From Cytobacillus pseudoceanisediminis (GTDB lineage: Bacteria > Bacillota > Bacilli > Bacillales > Cytobacillaceae), in contig NZ_CP097349.1 in assembly GCF_023516215.1 (NCBI RefSeq), positions 3,224,001 to 3,288,000 on the forward strand: a DNA stretch of 64,000 nt, given 5' to 3'. The notes under the pieces were generated by a model. That model saw only the letters and a list, made by a program, of their open reading frames with translations. It did no database searches and was not told where the DNA came from. Each line of letters begins with the position of its first letter. Positions within the stretch are counted from its first letter, which is position 1. Shown one piece after another: positions 44,585-52,509 of the stretch. The position numbers and the translations under genes were made by a program.

Positions 44585-45571
44585 TTTACGATATCCGTCA
44601 GGATGGGACCTGTGCCAGCTCCAGGCATCCTCGACGATCTGGCGGATACTTGTTTTTTTCGGCTGCCAGTTCAGCAGTGACCTTGCTTTTTCTGATGAAG
44701 CAACCAGTTCTGCCGGGTCTCCAGACCGGTGGGGAGCAATCGTCACTTTAAAGCATCTGTTTGTTACCTCTGCAGCGGTTTCAATCACTTCTTTTACAGA
44801 GATCCCTTTGCTGCCTCCAAGATTAAAGACATTGCTTTCCCCTCCAGCTTCCAGGTAGCGGAGTGCCAGCAGATGGGCTTCAGCCAAATCCTCTACATGA
44901 ATATAGTCCCTTATGCAGGTACCATCCTTTGTTGGATAGTCATCTCCAAAAATGGAGACAGATTCTCTTTTTCCAAGTGCCGCCTGCAGGATAATCGGGA
45001 TCAGGTGGGTCTCGTTCTGATGGTCTTCGCCAATTTCCCCTGAAGCTTTTGCCCCTGCAGCATTAAAATAACGGAGCGACACGAACCTTGCCCCTGATGC
45101 CTGCGCCCACCAATGGAGCATTCGTTCAATGGCAAGCTTCGTCTCGCCATACGGGCTTGCCGGTTTGAGGGGCGCGTCTTCCTGTATAGGCTGGCTTTTT
45201 GCCTCACCATATACGGCTGCAGTTGACGAAAACACGAGCTGTTTCACCTTATGCGTGTCCAAAGCCTTTAGAAGGTTAAGAGAACCAAGTACATTATTAT
45301 CATAGTAATGTAACGGATTTTTCATCGATTCCCCTACCAGGGATGAGGCCGCAAAATGAAAGACTGCCTCTATTCGCTCGCCTGAAAGGACACTATTCAG
45401 AAAATCCTGTGATCTGATATCCCCCTCATAGAAAGCTGCCTTTGGATGGACCGCCTGCCTGTGGCCCGCAGCCAAATGATCAACTACCACTGTTTCATAC
45501 CCTTTTCGAATGAGAAGATCTACTATATGTGAACCAATATAACCTGCTCCTCCTGTAACCAAGATTGCCAT
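44579..45571 (-). CDS. galE: UDP-glucose 4-epimerase GalE
   Basis: A 330-residue short-chain dehydrogenase that interconverts UDP-glucose and UDP-galactose with bound NAD+. It has the NAD-binding VTGGAGYIGSHIVDLL and the catalytic serine in FSSTAAVYGE. The catalytic tyrosine and lysine are in SPYGETKLAIERM. YFNAAGAKASGEIGEDHQNE and FGDDYPTKDGTCIRDYIHV are further GalE motifs. With galU it supplies UDP-galactose or UDP-glucose to the adjacent glycosyltransferase set. Upstream lies the 52-bp array D rather than an obvious promoter. Confidence 0.95.
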   Translation of the reverse strand: MAILVTGGAGYIGSHIVDLLIRKGYETVVVDHLAAGHRQAVHPKAAFYEGDIRSQDFLNSVLSGERIEAVFHFAASSLVGESMKNPLHYYDNNVLGSLNLLKALDTHKVKQLVFSSTAAVYGEAKSQPIQEDAPLKPASPYGETKLAIERMLHWWAQASGARFVSLRYFNAAGAKASGEIGEDHQNETHLIPIILQAALGKRESVSIFGDDYPTKDGTCIRDYIHVEDLAEAHLLALRYLEAGGESNVFNLGGSKGISVKEVIETAAEVTNRCFKVTIAPHRSGDPAELVASSEKARSLLNWQPKKTSIRQIVEDAWSWHRSHPDGYRKS

Positions 45572-45656
45572 TCCATCACTCCTGCATAGATTTACTTTCC
45601 CTTTTCTATATGCAGGTGTGAGGTTGAGTATGATAAAACTGCGGAGTCCCTCCTTC

Positions 45657-46105
45657 CCCGAATGAGTATCAGGTTCGGCTCTTCTGTTCGGATTCTCCTT
45701 CTCATGTCCGAAGTGGGTCTAGGTTCGGACTGCTCCGCGCGGGTTTCTCCATCTCCTATCCGAAGTTGCATCAGGTTCGGACTGCTCCGACCGGCTTTCC
45801 TCTTCTCCTGTCCGAAGTTGCTCTAGGTTCGGACTGCTCTGAACGGGTTTCCTCTTCTCCTGTCCGAAGTTGCATCAAGTTCGGACTGCTCTGAACGGAT
45901 TTCTCCTTCTCCTGTCCGAAGTTGCATCAGGTTCGAACTACACTGACCGGGTTTCCTCTCCTCCTGTCCGAAGTTGCTCTAGGTTCGGACTGCTCTGACC
46001 GGATTTCTCCTTTTCTTGTCCGAAGTTACATCAGGTTCGAACTACACTGACCGGGTTTTCTCTTCTCCTGTCCGAATCAGCACCAGGTTTATTCTATTCC
46101 CCTCT
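45657..46105. repeat. 52-bp tandem repeat array D (about 8 units)
   Basis: The word tccga recurs at 45707, 45759, 45811, 45863, 45915, 45967, 46019 and 46071, exactly 52 bp each time. One degenerate unit precedes at about 45657. Units read TCCGAA, an 11-base loop, TTCGGA, then ctgctctgaccgg and a C/T-rich tract ending ctcctg. Two unit subtypes alternate in the second half: gttcggactgctctg and gttcgaactacactg. Between galE and the bceB-type gene it fills most of the intergenic region. Confidence 0.95.
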
Positions 46106-46116
46106 CCCCTGTCATT

Positions 46117-46143
46117 AAAAAAGGGCCAGATTCATCTGGCCCC
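46117..46143 (-). terminator. Terminator of first bce-type module
   Basis: GGGCCAGA / TCTGGCCC with a TTCA loop and TTTTTT on the minus strand, 17 bp beyond the permease stop. Confidence 0.9.
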
Positions 46144-46160
46144 CACAATTCTAATTAAAT

Positions 46161-48023
46161 TTAAATCGATGCCTTTATCTGCTTCGTATAGAAAAAGCGC
46201 ACTATAAAGAAGTAAACAACCTGGATGGCCAGGAAAACACTCAGAACAGCAACTGATTCCTTAAACAGGTTAAAGTAGAACAGGTTCGATAACGCTGTCA
46301 GGGCTACAGCACCATGGATAAGAGCGACGAGGATCGGTGCGAAAAACAGAATCATGGTCTGTCTGTTTAAAACCTTTTTCAGCTCTTTCTCGGTTAACCC
46401 CATCTTGGAAATCGATCTGAATTTTTGTTTATCTTCATCCAGGTCCATGTAGAGCCTGAAGTACAGGAAGCTGCCGGCTGATACAAAAAAGACAATCCCG
46501 ATAAACAGACCGACAAATAAAATGGGCCCGTAGCCTTTCATAATCTCATATATTTCGTAGTCTACTGATGTAATTTCATATCTTGGCAGTTCCTTGTACA
46601 GCTTTTCAGAGGCAGCCATTACCCTTTCCTCTCCATCTGTTGCCTGCCAGGCGTAATAGCTTTCCTGAAACTCTGGTTCAGGAAGCTTTTGATAGTCTAC
46701 ATCTGACACGATAAAATAGGAATCTGTTGCCGGCAGTGCTTTCGAATGAATGACTTCCTTTGGCTTTAAAACAGTGCCGGACTTCAGTGTAATCGTTTCA
46801 TTCAGGAGTTCCTTCGTTTGCCCGAAGTTGGTCCCTTCAAACTCAACTGTCATTACTTGCCCGTCTTTTAAGTCAATCGGATCTTCGTCAATGAGCGCGG
46901 CAAAGCGGTTAAAATCGGATTGACCCGCAATCAGAATGGAATCCTCGCCAACTTCAAAGTAGCGTAAAATAGTATGCTCCGAATCCGCTTCAATCTTTTC
47001 TTCCTTTAACGTTTGATTGATAAACTCAACATTCTTCACTTCATTTTCTTCAGAAGTTTTATAGGAAAACGTTGTGGAATTGACATTTTTTATGTTTGAG
47101 GTCAGCACGGTTTGAAAACCGAATAAAGAACCAATTGCACTGAACGCAACTGTTGAAACCATCGCAACCATGAAGAAGGTTCGCGCATTATCCTTCATGC
47201 GAAAGGCCAGATCTGAAAACAGCAGCATATTGGTCTTAAACCAAAAAACACGTTCATTCTTCTTTAATCTTCTAATAATATAAACACTTAATTGCGTAAA
47301 TAACAGGTAGGTGCCAATGCAGACAACGATGATCACCGGCACCATTGCCGCTACAACGACTAACCCTTTTGCGATTAGTGCAACAGCATACCCCGCACCT
47401 AATAATAGGACAGCCAGCATCGTTAAGAAAAGATTTGCTTTTGGCTCACCCTTTGACATTTTATTTCCCTTTATTAATTCAATCAGCTTTTTGCTGCGCA
47501 GTACATACGTCACAAATAAGGAGATAAAGAAAAATAAAATAATAAAAGAAATGAAGGTGATCAGGATGGCCTTCACTGGAAAATAAAAAGACAGTGCCCG
47601 CTCAATAATCAGCACATTTTCAGCCAGCAGCAAAATCGCCTTTGCAAATACAACACCGAGGAGGATTCCGCTTAGGGTTGCCAGAAAGCCAATCAGCATA
47701 TTTTCCAAAAACACCATGAGACGAATCTGTTTCATGGACATGCCCTGCATCATTAATAACCCAAACTCTTTTTTCCGGGACTGCAGAAAAGAACTCATAG
47801 AATATAAAACAAAAAAGAACGAAAACACATAGATAATGCCTGCTGCTGCATTCATTCCCTTCGTTACAGTTGAGTTCATGCCATCCCCGCTTAATGCTGG
47901 ATGATTCGCAAAAATCGAGAAGGTAAAGAAGACCATAACTGTAAATAAACTGCTGAGGAAGTAGGCTGCATATAAGCGTTTGTTCCGTATGACGTTATTA
48001 AACGCGAACTGACGAAAGGTCAT
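46161..48023 (-). CDS. BceB-like ABC transporter permease (module 1)
   Basis: A 620-residue permease with ten membrane helices and a large external domain of about 200 residues between helices 7 and 8 (from VLTSNIKNVNSTTFSYKTSE). This is the BceB architecture for sensing and removing bacitracin, lantibiotics or similar peptides. It opens [20 protein letters not shown], the usual BceB start, and has FGLLMMQGMSMKQIRLMVFL after helix 2. ATG 48023 is preferred over ATG 48029 because GGAGGGG is then at normal spacing. It overlaps the end of the ATPase gene by 26 bp. The external domain decides the peptide recognised, which cannot be read by eye. Confidence 0.92.
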   Translation of the reverse strand: MTFRQFAFNNVIRNKRLYAAYFLSSLFTVMVFFTFSIFANHPALSGDGMNSTVTKGMNAAAGIIYVFSFFFVLYSMSSFLQSRKKEFGLLMMQGMSMKQIRLMVFLENMLIGFLATLSGILLGVVFAKAILLLAENVLIIERALSFYFPVKAILITFISFIILFFFISLFVTYVLRSKKLIELIKGNKMSKGEPKANLFLTMLAVLLLGAGYAVALIAKGLVVVAAMVPVIIVVCIGTYLLFTQLSVYIIRRLKKNERVFWFKTNMLLFSDLAFRMKDNARTFFMVAMVSTVAFSAIGSLFGFQTVLTSNIKNVNSTTFSYKTSEENEVKNVEFINQTLKEEKIEADSEHTILRYFEVGEDSILIAGQSDFNRFAALIDEDPIDLKDGQVMTVEFEGTNFGQTKELLNETITLKSGTVLKPKEVIHSKALPATDSYFIVSDVDYQKLPEPEFQESYYAWQATDGEERVMAASEKLYKELPRYEITSVDYEIYEIMKGYGPILFVGLFIGIVFFVSAGSFLYFRLYMDLDEDKQKFRSISKMGLTEKELKKVLNRQTMILFFAPILVALIHGAVALTALSNLFYFNLFKESVAVLSVFLAIQVVYFFIVRFFYTKQIKASI

Positions 48024-48760
48024 GTGCATCCCCTCCAAGCAAAGAAAGTGTATCGATGATCTTCTGGAAAAAGGCCTGGCGGTTATCACCGCGGTGAATC
48101 TCCGAATAGAATTTTCCGTCGCGGATAAAAATGACCCTGTTGCAATAGCTCGCGGCCTGCGCATCATGTGTGACGAGCATCATGGTTGTCTTCTCAGTCT
48201 TATTAATCGACTCAAGCATTTCCATTACATCTTTGGAAGACTTGGAATCCAAATTCCCTGTAGGTTCATCCGCCAGCAGCAGCTTCGGCGTATGAATCAT
48301 CGCTCTAGCCACAGCGGCTCTTTGCGCCTGTCCGCCTGATATTTCATACGTCCGCTTTTTCATAATGCCTGTAATTCCCAGTTTTTCAGCGATTTCGTAT
48401 GCCTTGTCTTTCATTTCCTTCACTTTTTCCCGTCCAATGTTAGCGGCAGGACTATATTTTCTTCAACCGTCAAGGTATGAAGAAGGTTGAAGTCCTGGAA
48501 GACAAATCCTAATTCACGGCGGCGGAATTGGGCCAATGCCTCTTTTTTAAGACATGGGGATTTCTTTCATTGATCAGGATTTCCCCTGTTGTCGGTTCAT
48601 CAATGGTGGCAATCATGTTCAGCAGTGTCGTTTTTCCGCTTCCCGAAGGACCCATGATTCCGACGAACTCACCTTCATCAATGGTTAAGTTAATATCTGT
48701 TAACGCACGATAGGCGATCTTTCCTTCATAAATCTTGCTTACTTGCTTCACTTTTAGCAT
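47998..48760 (-). CDS. BceA-like ABC transporter ATPase (module 1), two frameshifts
   Basis: About 254 residues after repair. Walker A is [20 protein letters not shown]-loop [16 protein letters not shown], signature [16 protein letters not shown] and Walker [17 protein letters not shown]. The switch histidine is in [12 protein letters not shown], all typical for BceA. The frame is broken at T6 48543-48548 and at T5 48424-48428. One added base at each gives an unbroken protein. ATG 48760 is preceded by AAAGGAGAA. It couples translationally to the permease. A BceR-type dyad lies about 90 bp upstream, so the ATPase-permease pair has its own regulated promoter. Confidence 0.88.
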
Positions 48761-48845
48761 CACAAGTTCTCCTTTCACATTCAGTTGACTTGTGATCAGT
48801 ATATCTACTATACCCATTTCAAAAAATCGATTTCTCTTTCACTTA

Positions 48846-48863
48846 CCTTACAAGGCTGTAAGG
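48846..48863. promoter_or_regulatory. BceR-type operator upstream of bceA (module 1)
   Basis: Perfect inverted repeat CCTTACA-AGGC-TGTAAGG. It contains TTACA-N4-TGTAA, the published core of BceR-family binding sites (TnACA-N4-TGTAA). It overlaps the stop codon of the sensor kinase gene and lies about 86 bp before the ATPase start, a position typical for activation of the transporter promoter. Confidence 0.85.
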
Positions 48864-49849
48864 TTCTGTGTTTTTCCAAAGATCAGCCGGAAAAGAGACC
48901 CTTCCCCCATCTTGGATTCCAGCTCAATGCGATGGCCAAGATGATCGGCTGCCTCCTTCGTCAAGTACAGCCCCATACCTGTGGATTCTCTGAATTTCCG
49001 TCCATTTTCACCCGTATAAAAGGGTTCAAACACACGGCGCTTGTCTGCTTCCGGGATCCCGGCGCCAAAGTCCTTCACTTCTAAAACAGCTTCTCCGTTT
49101 TTTTCAAAAATGGAAATATCAATTCGATTGCTCTTCCCTCTGGAATACTTGACCGCATTATTGATCAGCTGAGAAAGCATAAAGAAAAGCCATTTCTCAT
49201 CTGTCTCCACGATCATGTCCTGCTTCTCCTGCAGGAGATTTGGATACACCCCGTTCCGGATATAAAGCCGTTTGTTTTCTCCATTCACTTCATGAATGAT
49301 TTGGGATAAGTGTACAGGTTTGATATGAAAATCCTGTTCGATCGTCCGGAGTCTCGCCATATAGAGGATGGTGTTCAAGCCCGTTTTCATCCGGTCCGTC
49401 TCTTCTCGAATACTGGAGGAATCAGGTTCATCCAAGTTTTGCGCAATCAGTTCAATGACAGAAAGCGGGGTTTTCATCTGGTGGACCCATTGATCCATAA
49501 ACTTAAGATGCTCCTCCTGCCTGGATTCCAGCTCTTTAATTCTCGTCTGGTAATGTCTGTACTGTTCCTTCAGCAGATGATCCAGCGCCTGTGAAATCGG
49601 TGAGTTCTCTGTTGTTTGAAAGGAATCGTCAAGGGAAGCAAGTTCCTCCGTCAGCCTCTTATAAAACTTGCGGCGGCTAAAATAGTGGTATGTCAGATAG
49701 GCCGTGAGAAGGAATAACCCGAGAAAGATGCCATAGAGGGCTGGCAATAGATGACGATAGCCATCCAGCCAGTAAATGGCCAGAATTATAAAAAATTGAA
49801 CGACCTGTACAGCGATTAGTAACGCATGCTCTTTAAGGAATAATTTCAT
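48848..49849 (-). CDS. BceS-like intramembrane-sensing histidine kinase (module 1)
   Basis: A 333-residue kinase with two N-terminal helices joined by a very short loop (ALLIAVQVVQFFIILAIYWL, YGIFLGLFLLTAYLTYHYF). It therefore lacks an external sensor and relies on the transporter, as BceS does. The phospho-accepting histidine is in DQWVHQMKTPLSVIELI. The ATP-binding domain has the N box SQLINNAVKYSRG, G1 VKDFGAGIPEAD and G2 GMGLYLTKEAADHLG. ATG 49849 is chosen with GGAG at spacing 5. A GTG at 49867 would overlap the response-regulator stop. It is co-transcribed with the regulator. Confidence 0.92.
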   Translation of the reverse strand: MKLFLKEHALLIAVQVVQFFIILAIYWLDGYRHLLPALYGIFLGLFLLTAYLTYHYFSRRKFYKRLTEELASLDDSFQTTENSPISQALDHLLKEQYRHYQTRIKELESRQEEHLKFMDQWVHQMKTPLSVIELIAQNLDEPDSSSIREETDRMKTGLNTILYMARLRTIEQDFHIKPVHLSQIIHEVNGENKRLYIRNGVYPNLLQEKQDMIVETDEKWLFFMLSQLINNAVKYSRGKSNRIDISIFEKNGEAVLEVKDFGAGIPEADKRRVFEPFYTGENGRKFRESTGMGLYLTKEAADHLGHRIELESKMGEGSLFRLIFGKTQNLTAL

Positions 49850-49863
49850 GTTTCTCCAGCCTT

Positions 49864-50552
49864 TCACCAGGTTACGATCAAACGGTAGCCTGCGCCTCTC
49901 ACTGTTTCGACCGCTCCTGAAAGCCCGATTGCCTCAAATTTTTTCTTACCCTCGCCATATTCACATTCAGCGTATTTTCATCCACATAGACCTGTTCATC
50001 CCACAGCTTTTCCAGCAAGTCTTCACGGCCGGCCACACGCGGGTACCGCTCCAGTAAATTCTCAATAATATCAGCTTCTTTTTTGGACAGCGGAACGGTT
50101 TTATCACGGAAACACAATTCCAGCCTTTCCGGAAACAGCTTCAATCCCTCTGCCTCGAGAACTCGTTCCTGGGCCTGCGTGGCATATTCCCCGTAAGCCC
50201 GCCGAAGCTGGCTGCGGATTTTCGCCATCACAATTTCCGGATGGAACGGCTTGGTGATGAAATCATCGCCGCCATTCTCAAGCGCCATCACCTGGTCCAT
50301 CTCCCCTACCCGTGCGGAAATGAAGATAACCGGACAAATCGACTCCTTCCGGATTTGCCTGCACCAGTAATAGCCGTCAAAGCTCGGGAGATTAATATCC
50401 AGGAGCACAAGATTCGGTTTATGCTTATGAAATTCCCCCATCACATTATCGAACTGTTCCGCAGCCGCAGCTTCATAGCCATATTTCACTAAGTGTGACT
50501 GCAGGTGCTCCGCGATTTTCGGATCATCCTCAATAATGAATACTTTCTGCAT
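49864..50552 (-). CDS. BceR-like response regulator (module 1), one frameshift near C-terminus
   Basis: About 229 residues after repair, an OmpR-type regulator. The receiver domain has the phospho-acceptor in LVLLDINLPSFDGYYWCRQI and the conserved K in DDFITKPFHPEI. The winged-helix domain includes KKEADIIENLLERYPRVAGR and VDENTLNVNMARVRKK. The frame is lost at T6 49939-49944. One more A in the coding strand restores the normal end FEAIGLSGAVETVRGAGYRL with an IVTW tail. It should bind the TTACA-N4-TGTAA dyad upstream of the transporter gene. It is first in the leftward four-gene module. Confidence 0.9.
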
Positions 50553-50599
50553 CCTCTCACTCCTTTGTCTTAGAAAATTATGCCATAAGGAGAATAGGA

Positions 50600-50627
50600 A
50601 AAAAGAGCTGCCTCAGCAGCCCTTTTT
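50600..50627. terminator. Terminator of CBO0543 gene 1
   Basis: AGaGCTGC and GCAGCcCT pair around CTCA, with A and T runs on the two flanks, immediately beside the leftward CBO0543 stop. Confidence 0.75.
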
Positions 50628-51093
50628 AGACACAAGCTTTCTTTTCTAATGCACTAATCCATTTGTAATACCCTATTAGTATCGTTAATAAAATCGGATT
50701 AACAATGGCAGAATGCCATATACTCCACCATCCATAATGAAAGAAACCAAATGGATGAGGCAGCATGGCAGCAGCTTCATAGCTCAGGAAAAAGATTTCC
50801 CAAATAATAAAGTAGCGTATCTTTTTCATGAAAGAACCCGTAAAAGGATACCAATTGATAAACATCAAATTTACTGGCGGGACTAAGATTGTGTAAGCAG
50901 GAAATGCTACCCAATCTATCTCTTGTGTAAAGTACCAGTATCCTTTGTATTTCAAATCGATAAAAATATCAAATAATAATTGGAATGCAATAGTAAAAAT
51001 CCAAATATGGACAATTTTATTGGCTGATATCCCCTTAATGGTCTTATATATAATAAAATTAAACAGAACAACTGAGGTAATTTGTAAGATCAT
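50626..51093 (-). CDS. CBO0543 family membrane protein, copy 1
   Basis: A 155-residue protein with about five membrane helices (VVLFNFIIYKTIKGI, HIWIFTIAFQLLFDIFIDLK, WVAFPAYTILVPPVNLMFIN, YFIIWEIFFLSYEAAAMLPH, WHSAIVNPILLTILIGYYKW). The F-D-I-F-I-D-L-K and W-E-I-F-F-L-S-Y-E positions match the conserved core of the CBO0543 family, which is common in spore formers and has no known function. A homologous gene in the opposite orientation lies 470 bp away, with a Spo0E-like gene between. Confidence 0.78.
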   Translation of the reverse strand: MILQITSVVLFNFIIYKTIKGISANKIVHIWIFTIAFQLLFDIFIDLKYKGYWYFTQEIDWVAFPAYTILVPPVNLMFINWYPFTGSFMKKIRYFIIWEIFFLSYEAAAMLPHPFGFFHYGWWSIWHSAIVNPILLTILIGYYKWISALEKKACV

Positions 51094-51282
51094 TTTCCAC
51101 TCCGGAAAGTTTTTTAGATATTATTTGCATTTATTGGGAATTTAATCCTTCTAAATCACTCTCTGACCTTTTATTCATAATTTTTTTGTCAGTTAGAGAC
51201 TAGTTTTGTCGAAATGATTCAATGTTTTTCCTTTGTTTGCAATAATAGTTCCTGGACTTTTATTATTTAAAGGAGTAAATCA

Positions 51283-51441
51283 ATGTGTCATTTTTGCAGT
51301 GAACTTAGAAAAAAGATTCAACTTTTTAGAAAAACACTTATTGAAACTGGAATAAAAAAAGGATTAGAGCATCCTGAGACTATAAAAAACAGTCAGATAT
51401 TGGATCAACTTATCTTTAGGTTCCAGTCCAAATGTAAATAG
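51283..51441 (+). CDS. Spo0E-like aspartyl-phosphate phosphatase
   Basis: A 52-residue protein that fits the Spo0E/YnzD/YisI family, small two-helix phosphatases that remove phosphate from Spo0A~P and delay sporulation. The helix-1 region is IQLFRKTLIETGIKKGL. The helix-2 core SQILDQLIFRFQ corresponds to the S-Q-x-L-D motif; the aspartate is the key residue for phosphatase activity. ATG 51283 has AAAGGAG 7 bases upstream. It starts with MCHFC, an unusual cysteine pair. Its direction is the same as the second CBO0543 gene. Confidence 0.78.
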   Translation: MCHFCSELRKKIQLFRKTLIETGIKKGLEHPETIKNSQILDQLIFRFQSKCK

Positions 51442-51564
51442 GACTCATTATCGTAAAAGATATACTTTTAATAGAAACTCACTTTACCGCCAAATAAGCA
51501 GATAAAATTTTAAAAGAGGGCAAGATAGATAAGACATAAATATATAAAAACCCGGAGAATCTGT

Positions 51565-52116
51565 ATGGTCTATATCTATACAATTACAACACTTGCTATC
51601 AACTCCATATTGCTGTTCATTATTCCGTTAAAATTAACCCGGCAGGAGCTTTACACAACCTGGCTGGCTGTCACTGTAAATGTGCTTCTTGCAGATTTAA
51701 TTTTTGGCCATGTGTTAGACCTATACGACTTAATGGATTCAGGCCCCCAGCCATTTGATTTGTTTATTGAAATCACCTTGCCAGCAACATTTGGAATCCT
51801 ATATGTAAACTTCATGCCTAAACCTAGGAAGAAATTTTTGCTTTACCTTTTGTTTTGGGTCGGTTTTTCTGTATGTTACGAAGTCCTCTCCAGTTACTTT
51901 GGCTACGTAGTTTATAAGGGCTGGCATGTATGGTGGTCAGCCCTCTATTATATTGGTGCCTGCCTTTATATGCGCTGGCATTTTCGTTTTATGAGGAAAG
52001 AAAAAAGCCACTATAAACAAGGATCGGTACACAGTCAAAGTTACGCAGAGAAACAGTATCTCAAAAAAATGCATATAAAGATCAATGCAAAAACAAGCAG
52101 TTTCTCACTAATGTGA
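51565..52116 (+). CDS. CBO0543 family membrane protein, copy 2
   Basis: A 183-residue, five-helix membrane protein homologous to the gene at 50626-51093. Shared features are an acidic position in helix 2 to 3 (NVLLADLIFGHVLDLYD), a P in helix 3 (ITLPATFGILYVNFMP), WVGFSVCYEVLSSYFG and the final WWSALYYIGACLYM. It has an additional hydrophilic C-terminal tail rich in K, H and S. Function is unknown. The stop codon lies within the downstream terminator. Confidence 0.78.
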   Translation: MVYIYTITTLAINSILLFIIPLKLTRQELYTTWLAVTVNVLLADLIFGHVLDLYDLMDSGPQPFDLFIEITLPATFGILYVNFMPKPRKKFLLYLLFWVGFSVCYEVLSSYFGYVVYKGWHVWWSALYYIGACLYMRWHFRFMRKEKSHYKQGSVHSQSYAEKQYLKKMHIKINAKTSSFSLM

Positions 52117-52129
52117 ACCGCTTGTTTTT
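52089..52129 (+). terminator. Terminator of CBO0543 gene 2
   Basis: AAAAACAAGC and GCTTGTTTTT pair around a 21-base loop that can extend the stem, followed by T-rich sequence. The gene's last ten codons form the left arm. Confidence 0.8.
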
Positions 52130-52254
52130 CTTCATTTTAGGCTGTTTCGCAAGGTGTGTTACATTTTGTATATTATATGCTGAGTTGATTGTAGCGAAAG
52201 GTGCGAGATCCTCGAAATGCTATCGCATATTCCTCGTGCGGTGTTTTTCCGAGG

Positions 52255-52345
52255 AAGCTTATTCAATGTCCTGCGGGAGTAGCGGGGACAAGTGAGACCC
52301 CGCGGAAAGCGGGCAGCCTAGAGGAAATCAACGGACAACATTGAT
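52255..52345. repeat. Truncated dispersed Bacillus repeat (gcgggag...gaccccgcgg type)
   Basis: The stretch containing tcctgcgggagtagcgggg, then gtgagaccccgcggaaagcg and aggaaatcaacgg, is very like the long dispersed repeats in many Bacillaceae genomes. Their middle part (the caggcg...gaggctcac segment) is absent here, so this copy seems internally deleted. It lies 165 bp before the second bceA-type gene. The recognition is from memory. Confidence 0.6.
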
Positions 52346-52421
52346 AGGCGCAAAATACCATTATGTAAGCAAAGAGCCTTATTTTATATTGGACACGTTT
52401 ATGCCGATTCTTCCCCCAACA

Positions 52422-52435
52422 TGACAAAATTGTCA
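52422..52435. promoter_or_regulatory. BceR-type operator upstream of bceA (module 2)
   Basis: TGACA-AAAT-TGTCA fits the TnACA-N4-TGTnA pattern of BceR-like regulators. It is 75 bp upstream of the second module's ATPase start. It differs from the first module's box in the third arm base, which would help separate the two regulators. Confidence 0.7.
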
Positions 52436-52509
52436 CTTTAGATCCTGTTACATCGATGGTTCGCGGGAAAAATAGCCGATATAGTATGGTAGTGAAGGAG
52501 GTCGAAACC

